Program-made: the position numbers and the translations under genes
Shown here: positions 50,634 through 56,932 of the stretch, in pieces
How positions within the stretch are numbered: position 1 is the stretch's first letter
Layout: the number at the start of each line of letters is the position of its first letter
The notes under the pieces: model-generated
Databases searched by the model: none
Told to the model about the DNA's origin: nothing
The model's input: only the letters and a program-made list of their open reading frames with translations
DNA from: Deltaproteobacteria bacterium
GTDB taxonomy: Bacteria > Desulfobacterota > Desulfomonilia > UBA1062
Reading direction: 5' to 3'
DNA: 56,932 bases
NCBI GenBank assembly: GCA_029547185.1
Contig: JAKPPU010000063.1
Span: forward strand, 1-56,932

Positions 50634-52136
50634 ATGAGAGCGTTCCCGGAGTACGATCACTACGATGCCCTCGGGCTTGCAGAGCTCGTGAGAAAGGGGC
50701 AGGTATCGGCCGAAGAGCTCTGCGAAGAGGCAGTGAGCAGGATCGATGCGCTCAACCCCGTGCTCAACGCCGTAATCTACCGGATGTACGACCATGCCCG
50801 CGAGAGCATCAGGAGGGGATTGCCCGACGGCCCCTTCACCGGCGTGCCCTTCCTCATCAAAGACCTCGTGTCGAGCTATGCCGGTGTGCCCATGAACAAG
50901 GGAAGCCGGGCCTTCAGAAACTATGTCCCGTCTTTCGACAGCGAGCTCATGCAGCGCTACAAGCAGAGCGGAGTGGTTATCCTGGGCAAAACCAATACGC
51001 CCGAGTTCGGTCTCGTCGGCGTCACCGAGCCCGAGCTCCATGGCCCCACGAGGAACCCCTGGAATACCGACCGCACCCCTGGGGGATCGAGCGGCGGCTC
51101 GGCAGCGGCCGTCGCGAGCGGCATGGTGCCGATGGCTTCCGGCGGTGACGGCGGAGGCTCCATACGCATCCCCTCTTCTTACTGCGGCCTCTTCGGCCTC
51201 AAGCCCTCGCGGGGAAGAAACCCCAGCGGCCCCGAGTACGGCCCTGTGTGGCAGGGCGCAGAGGTGGAGCACGTGCTGACGAAAACCGTGCGGGACTGCG
51301 CCGCCATGCTCGATGCAGTATGCGGACCCGGGCCGGGAGAGCCGTATTACATGCCCAAGCCGCAGCGCCCATTCATCGAGGAGCTTCAGCAGGCTCCGGG
51401 CTCCCTCAGGATAGGCTTCACCGTGCGTTCTCCCATTCAGGCCGACGTGCACCATGAATGCAGAAAGGCCGTCGAGAGCACGGCCCGCCTGCTGGAGAGC
51501 CTGGGCCACACGGTTGAAGAGGCCGAGCCGAAGATCGACGGCATCGCCCTGGCGCGCAGCTACTTCATGATGTACTTCGGCGAGATTGCAGCGGATATCC
51601 GGGAATTGAATCAGGTCCTGGGAAGAAAGCCCGTACCTGCGGATGTCGAAGGCCCCACGTGGTCATTGAGCCTTCTCGGCCAGGCATACTCAGCGGGCGA
51701 GTTCGTCCTGTCCCTCCGCGAATGGAACAGGGCCGCCCGGGCAATGGCCGACTTCCATCGGAAGTATGACCTCTACCTCACCCCTACGACGGCGTTCCCA
51801 CCGGTGAAGATCGGCGAGCTCAAGATCTCCGCCGTCGAGGAGACCCTCATGAAGATCACGAACATGTTCGGTCTGAAGCGTCTCATGCGCCTCTCGGGGA
51901 TTGCGGACAAGATCGCCGTCGAGACGCTCGCGAAGACCCCGTTCACCCAGCTTGCCAACCTCACCGGCCAGCCTGCCATGTCCGTTCCCCTCCACTGGAC
52001 TTCGGACGGGCTTCCCTGCGGGGTTCAGTTCATCGCTCCCATCGGGGATGAAGCCCTGCTTTTCCGGCTTGCCGCCCAGCTCGAGCAGGCGCAGCCATGG
52101 GCCCACAGCCGGCCCGAGCTTAAAGGCACGGCATAG
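50634..52136 (+). CDS. Amidase, amidase-signature family
   Basis: A 500-residue amidase. The Ser-cisSer-Lys triad is visible: Lys76 in FLIKDLVSS, Ser152/153 in [15 protein letters not shown] and nucleophile Ser176 in [12 protein letters not shown]. The C-terminal part has [15 protein letters not shown] and [16 protein letters not shown]. The family includes GatA, but no GatB or GatC is near, so a catabolic amidase is likelier. TAAGGAGGTCC precedes the ATG. It is divergent from the small membrane protein operon. Confidence 0.92.
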   Translation: MRAFPEYDHYDALGLAELVRKGQVSAEELCEEAVSRIDALNPVLNAVIYRMYDHARESIRRGLPDGPFTGVPFLIKDLVSSYAGVPMNKGSRAFRNYVPSFDSELMQRYKQSGVVILGKTNTPEFGLVGVTEPELHGPTRNPWNTDRTPGGSSGGSAAAVASGMVPMASGGDGGGSIRIPSSYCGLFGLKPSRGRNPSGPEYGPVWQGAEVEHVLTKTVRDCAAMLDAVCGPGPGEPYYMPKPQRPFIEELQQAPGSLRIGFTVRSPIQADVHHECRKAVESTARLLESLGHTVEEAEPKIDGIALARSYFMMYFGEIAADIRELNQVLGRKPVPADVEGPTWSLSLLGQAYSAGEFVLSLREWNRAARAMADFHRKYDLYLTPTTAFPPVKIGELKISAVEETLMKITNMFGLKRLMRLSGIADKIAVETLAKTPFTQLANLTGQPAMSVPLHWTSDGLPCGVQFIAPIGDEALLFRLAAQLEQAQPWAHSRPELKGTA

Positions 52137-52317
52137 AACATCGTCAGCATTGAATTTTTGCCCCCCATGAAGGCGCATGGGTGTTAACTCAAGGATTCAT
52201 CACTGATCTGGATAGCTTGAGGCATAGTCGTCTCCTCTCATTCTTATCAGTCAAAAATTATTTGCAATATGCCGATAGTTTCCGGAAAAGACGTCTGCAG
52301 CACGCAGGTGGAGAGCT

Positions 52318-55300
52318 ATGGGGGAAGATCAGGAGAGCCTGCAGGATCTCAAAGAGCAATTCAGAGAGCTTCGCGAAGAGCTCCGGGTTCTGGAACAATA
52401 CCGGTCCGGATATGCCGATCTTGAAAAATCGCTCGCGGAGACCCGGGCTTTTCTCGACACGCTCACCAGCAGCGTCCTCGAGCCCATCGTCATTCTCGGC
52501 TGGGAAGGCGACATCCTCTACGCCAATGCAGCCGCCTTCAGGCTCGCAGGCGTCGATCCGTCCACCGACCTCTCGAAGCTGAATGCCTTCAGCTTCGTGG
52601 CCGCGGATGACCATCGGACCCTCTCCGAGAACCTCGGCCGGGTCAGAGACCGGGATGAGAGGTTTATCACGCTCTACCGGCTCGTCACTTCAACCGGAGA
52701 GATCCGCTGGCTGGAAGCGTTCGGCAACAGGGTGGTGTTCCGCGGCCGGGAGGCAAACATGGTGACGATCCGCGACGTCACCGAACGGAAGCGGACCGAA
52801 GATGCGCTCCGTGAGCGCCAGGCACAGTTCGACAGCCTCTTCAGGGCGGTTCCGACAGGCATCGGCACCGTAACCGGCCAGGTCCTCACCCATGTGAACG
52901 AGCATATCAGCAAGATGACCGGGTACTCCCGTGAGGAGCTCCTGGGGCAGTCGGCCTCCATCCTCTACCCGACCAGGGCCGACTATAAATTCGTGGGCAA
53001 AGAGAGAGACCGGCAGCTCAAGGAGGAAGGCATCGGCTCCCTGGAAACGAGATGGAAGAGAAAGGACGGCTCTGTCATCGACGTTTCCCTCATTTTCTCA
53101 CCGCTCGTTCCGGGAGACCCCGGCGCCGGAGTCACGTTCACGGCACTCGACATCACGAGGCGCAAGATCCTCGACCGGACTCTGAAGGAGAGCGAAGAGC
53201 GCTATCGGAGGATCACCTCGACCATCACGGATTACATCTTCACGGTGGTCTTCGAGGAAGGCCGAGCCGTGCAGACCATACACAGCCCGGCCTGCGAGGT
53301 TATAACGGGATACACGCCGGAGGATTTCGATTCGGATCCCTATCTGTGGCTCGACATGGTGCATGAAGACGACAGGGACATGGTGATCGAACATATCAAC
53401 GGGGTTCTCTCCGACAGCAGCACCCCTACCATCGAGCATCGCATCCGCCGCAAGGACGGGTCGATCCGGTGGGTCAGCAATACCCCGGTAATCAACCGGG
53501 ACAGCTCCGGCGCCATGATCTCCTATGACGGCGTCATCAGCGACATCACCGCACGCAAGTCGGCCGAGGAGGCGCTCAGGAAGAGCGAGGAGAGATTCAA
53601 GGGGATAGCGAGGAATCTCCCCGGCGTGGTCTACCAGTTCTATGCACGGGATAACGGCGAGAGCGGGCTCAGCTACATGAACGAGCGGAGCCTGGAGATC
53701 CTGGGGCTGAAAAACGATCTCCCGGACATCTTTGAGCGGGGCATTGAGGGCATAGCCCCGGAGTATCGGAAAAAGTTCTTCTCCTCCATCAGGAGGGCCG
53801 TCAGGACCGTCAGCACGTGGGATTTCGAGTTCAGGTTCATCAGGCCGGATGGAAAAGAGATCTATATCAGGGGCGTATCCCAGCCCGAGCGGCTCGATCA
53901 CGAGGTCGTTTTCAACGGCGTGCTCCTGGACGTCACCGACCGGAAACGGGCGGAGATTGCCCTCAGGGAGAGCCGGGAATTCTATCACAGCCTGTTCGAG
54001 AACAACAATGCCGTCATGCTCCTGATCAACCCCAAGACCCTGCAGATCGCGGATGCCAATCCCGCTGCCTGCACGTTCTATGGATACCCGAGGAAAAAGC
54101 TCAGGAGCATGACGATCGACAGGATAAACACCCTCGCTCCGGACCGGATACGGACAGCCATCGAGCATGCCGGGGCGAACGGCACGTACCACTTCTTCTT
54201 CAGGCACCGCCTGGCAAGCGGTGAGATACGGGATGTGGAGGTGTATGCCGCGCCCATCGAGACCGGCGGCGAGACCGTCCTCTATTCCATCATCCACGAC
54301 ATCACCGAGCGCAAGCGGGCCGAAGAGGCGCTTCGAAGGAATGAGGAGCGTTTCCGGTCCCTGATCCAGAATTCGTCCGACATCATCGTGATCCTGAACG
54401 ATCAGGGAGTTTTCACCTATGAGATCCCGTCGGTTTCCCGCATCCTCGGCTACGAGCCCGGCTATCTCATCGGCAAGAGGCCCGTCGATTTCATCCACGA
54501 GGAAGACCTCGAGATCGTGAGGGCAGAACTGGAGGAGGTCTACAGAAACACCAATTCCGGGATTCCGACCGAGATGCGCCTGCGCAAGGCGGACGGCTCC
54601 TGGGTGTACCTCGAGGCCATCGGGAAGAACCTCCTCGATTTTTCCGGCATAAACGGGGTCGTTGTCACGGCCCGCGACATCACCGACCGGAAGAAGGCCG
54701 AGAAGGAGCGCATCGACATGGAGAGGAGATTCCAGCACGCGCAGAAGCTTGAGAGTCTGGGCGTCATGGCAGGTGGCATCGCGCACGATTTCAACAACCT
54801 CCTCATGGCGATCCTCGGGAACCTCGACCTCGCCCTCTTCGATCTCCCCTCCTCGTCGAGGTCGCGCCGTTTCATCGACCAGGCCCGATCGGCAGCGCAC
54901 AGGGCTGCCGATCTCACGAACCAGATGCTGGCGTATTCCGGCAAGGGCACGTTCGATATAAAGAGCTTTGACCTGAGCGAGTTCGTGGAGGAGATGGCCC
55001 GCCTGCTCGAAGCCTCGATCTCCAAGACCGTAACCCTGAGCCTTCAGATGGACAGGTCCCTGCCTCGCATGATGGCCGACCCGGGCCAGATCCAGCAGAT
55101 CATCATGAACCTCATCGTGAACGCATCGGAGGCCATCGGCGAGAAGGCCGGCGTCGTCACCATCGCCACCGGCCTCATGGACTGCAGTGAGGCCTGCCTC
55201 GAGCAGAGCCGCCTCAAAGAGAAACCCGGGCCCGGCAAATACATTTATATCGAGGTGAAGGACACGGGCTGCGGCATGGACGAAGGGACCAGGGAAAGGC

Positions 55301-55896
55301 TGTTCGACCCGTTCTTCAGCACGAAGTTCACCGGCCGCGGCCTCGGCATGTCTGCCGTGCTCGGGATCGTGAAAGGACACAAGGGCGCCATTATGGTGGA
55401 GAGCGAACCCGGCATGGGCACTGCCATCAGGGTGCTGTTCCCGGTACCCGATGCCGGGCCCGCCGATACCGTGGAAGGCCTCTCCCCTGCCCGGTCGGCA
55501 GCAGAGGTGACCGAGCAGCCTGCATCGGGGACAGTGCTCGTCGTCGACGACGAGGAGATGGTCCTCGAACTCTGCAAGACCATGATAGAGCTCATGGGGT
55601 ATTCCGTTCTCACGGCATCGGACGGCAAGGAGGCCCTTGCCGTATTCCGGGAGCACAGTGACGAGATCGCCTGCGTCATCCTCGACCTCACCATGCCGAG
55701 GATGGACGGGATTACAGCCTTCCAGGCCATGAAAGGCGCAAAGAGTGACGCCAGGGTGATCATATCGAGCGGCTACAGCGTAGACGAGGTGGCCACGCGC
55801 TTCCAGGGAAGCAAGCCTTCAGGCTTCATCAAGAAGCCGTTCGAGCTCAAGGTGCTGCAGAAAGAGATCGAACGGGTGATCATGGAGACGTCCTGA
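52318..55896 (+). CDS. Six-PAS hybrid sensor histidine kinase/response regulator
   Basis: A 1192-residue soluble protein. A short coiled coil is followed by six PAS/PAC units, each ending in a D(I/V)T-x-RK linker (near DVTERKRTED, DITRRKILDR, DITARKSAEE, DVTDRKRAEI, DITERKRAEE, DITDRKKAEK). HisKA has GGIAHDFNNLLMAILGN, the ATPase IMNLIVNASEAIGEKAG with DTGCGMD and GRGLGMSAV, and a C-terminal receiver has VVDDEEMVLELC and Asp in ILDLTMPRMDG. No membrane segment: it senses intracellular cues (ligands unknown). GGTGGAGAG precedes the ATG. It ends 34 bases before the CRISPR array. Confidence 0.92.
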   Translation: MGEDQESLQDLKEQFRELREELRVLEQYRSGYADLEKSLAETRAFLDTLTSSVLEPIVILGWEGDILYANAAAFRLAGVDPSTDLSKLNAFSFVAADDHRTLSENLGRVRDRDERFITLYRLVTSTGEIRWLEAFGNRVVFRGREANMVTIRDVTERKRTEDALRERQAQFDSLFRAVPTGIGTVTGQVLTHVNEHISKMTGYSREELLGQSASILYPTRADYKFVGKERDRQLKEEGIGSLETRWKRKDGSVIDVSLIFSPLVPGDPGAGVTFTALDITRRKILDRTLKESEERYRRITSTITDYIFTVVFEEGRAVQTIHSPACEVITGYTPEDFDSDPYLWLDMVHEDDRDMVIEHINGVLSDSSTPTIEHRIRRKDGSIRWVSNTPVINRDSSGAMISYDGVISDITARKSAEEALRKSEERFKGIARNLPGVVYQFYARDNGESGLSYMNERSLEILGLKNDLPDIFERGIEGIAPEYRKKFFSSIRRAVRTVSTWDFEFRFIRPDGKEIYIRGVSQPERLDHEVVFNGVLLDVTDRKRAEIALRESREFYHSLFENNNAVMLLINPKTLQIADANPAACTFYGYPRKKLRSMTIDRINTLAPDRIRTAIEHAGANGTYHFFFRHRLASGEIRDVEVYAAPIETGGETVLYSIIHDITERKRAEEALRRNEERFRSLIQNSSDIIVILNDQGVFTYEIPSVSRILGYEPGYLIGKRPVDFIHEEDLEIVRAELEEVYRNTNSGIPTEMRLRKADGSWVYLEAIGKNLLDFSGINGVVVTARDITDRKKAEKERIDMERRFQHAQKLESLGVMAGGIAHDFNNLLMAILGNLDLALFDLPSSSRSRRFIDQARSAAHRAADLTNQMLAYSGKGTFDIKSFDLSEFVEEMARLLEASISKTVTLSLQMDRSLPRMMADPGQIQQIIMNLIVNASEAIGEKAGVVTIATGLMDCSEACLEQSRLKEKPGPGKYIYIEVKDTGCGMDEGTRERLFDPFFSTKFTGRGLGMSAVLGIVKGHKGAIMVESEPGMGTAIRVLFPVPDAGPADTVEGLSPARSAAEVTEQPASGTVLVVDDEEMVLELCKTMIELMGYSVLTASDGKEALAVFREHSDEIACVILDLTMPRMDGITAFQAMKGAKSDARVIISSGYSVDEVATRFQGSKPSGFIKKPFELKVLQKEIERVIMETS

Positions 55897-55930
55897 GGCC
55901 TGCCGAAACCGTTCTCTTCGGTTCATCCCT

Positions 55931-56932
<1,002 letters not shown>

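Noticed and set aside
53098..55656. An 852-codon minus-strand frame opposite the six-PAS kinase
   Set aside because: It is antisense to clear PAS, HisKA and receiver sequence; no domain is visible in it.

Overview
The window looks like a chromosomal segment from an anaerobic, motile, piliated bacterium of the Desulfobacterota (old Deltaproteobacteria). A syntrophic or fermentative lineage such as the Syntrophobacterales or Syntrophorhabdia is my best guess. This is inferred from gene content: a selenocysteine formate dehydrogenase coupled to NuoE/NuoF, acyl-CoA dehydrogenase, thiolase and nitronate monooxygenase genes, many two-component systems with sigma-54 control, and a mannose-family PTS linked to RapZ. 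No rRNA or tRNA gene was seen, so placement is tentative.

Layout. (1) 45-1393, plus strand: hfq and an exported FlgT-N-like protein, ending at a strong hairpin terminator. (2) 14484-1517, minus strand, one nearly continuous run: rapZ, PTS EIIA/EIIB/EIIC, rimI, pyrK, pyrD, then comEC, fimT, pilW, pilV, pilX, pilY1 and a small exported protein (DNA uptake plus type IV pilus tip). A good sigma-70 promoter lies upstream of rapZ. (3) 14751-26616, plus strand: a chemotaxis cluster (coiled-coil protein with a CheZ-like DxxxQ signature, two STAS proteins, cheY, cheA, an MCP, cheW, cheR, cheD, cheB) that ends in a partner-switching pair (pseudo-receiver/HATPase and PAS/PP2C phosphatase). (4) 27903-26638, minus: a radical SAM protein. 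(5) 28131-33883, plus: a 61-residue coupled small protein, nuoE, nuoF, a receiver, the selenoprotein fdhA with an in-frame TGA and SECIS hairpin, and a histidine kinase. (6) 34149-39151, plus: a Cache/HAMP kinase, a sigma-54 activator, then a textbook sigma-54 promoter (inverted repeat, IHF box, -24/-12) in front of a receiver and a hybrid kinase. (7) 39156-45216: small Cys-rich protein, Nudix hydrolase, thiolase, EF-Tu-domain-2-like protein, a fused CdaA-YbbR diadenylate cyclase, an SDR and a membrane protein. (8) 45217-46214: a ~200-bp imperfect palindrome followed by a Phd/RelE toxin-antitoxin pair. (9) 50462-46433, minus: a small membrane protein, an iron-sulfur QueG-like protein, acyl-CoA dehydrogenase, nitronate monooxygenase. 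(10) 50634-55896, plus: amidase and a six-PAS hybrid kinase. (11) 55931-56932: a type I-C-like CRISPR array cut by the window end, read from the minus strand, with no cas genes in view.

How they fit. The formate dehydrogenase operon carries its own receiver and kinase, and a second NtrB/NtrC-type pair sits directly upstream of a sigma-54 promoter driving another receiver/kinase pair; these probably form one regulatory neighbourhood. The chemotaxis cluster appears to combine CheA phosphorelay, methylation/deamidation adaptation and an RsbU/RsbW/RsbV-type switch. The best candidates for new biology are the coupled small protein ahead of nuoE, the receiver inside the formate dehydrogenase operon, the chemotaxis/partner-switch hybrid, and the fused diadenylate cyclase-YbbR protein.
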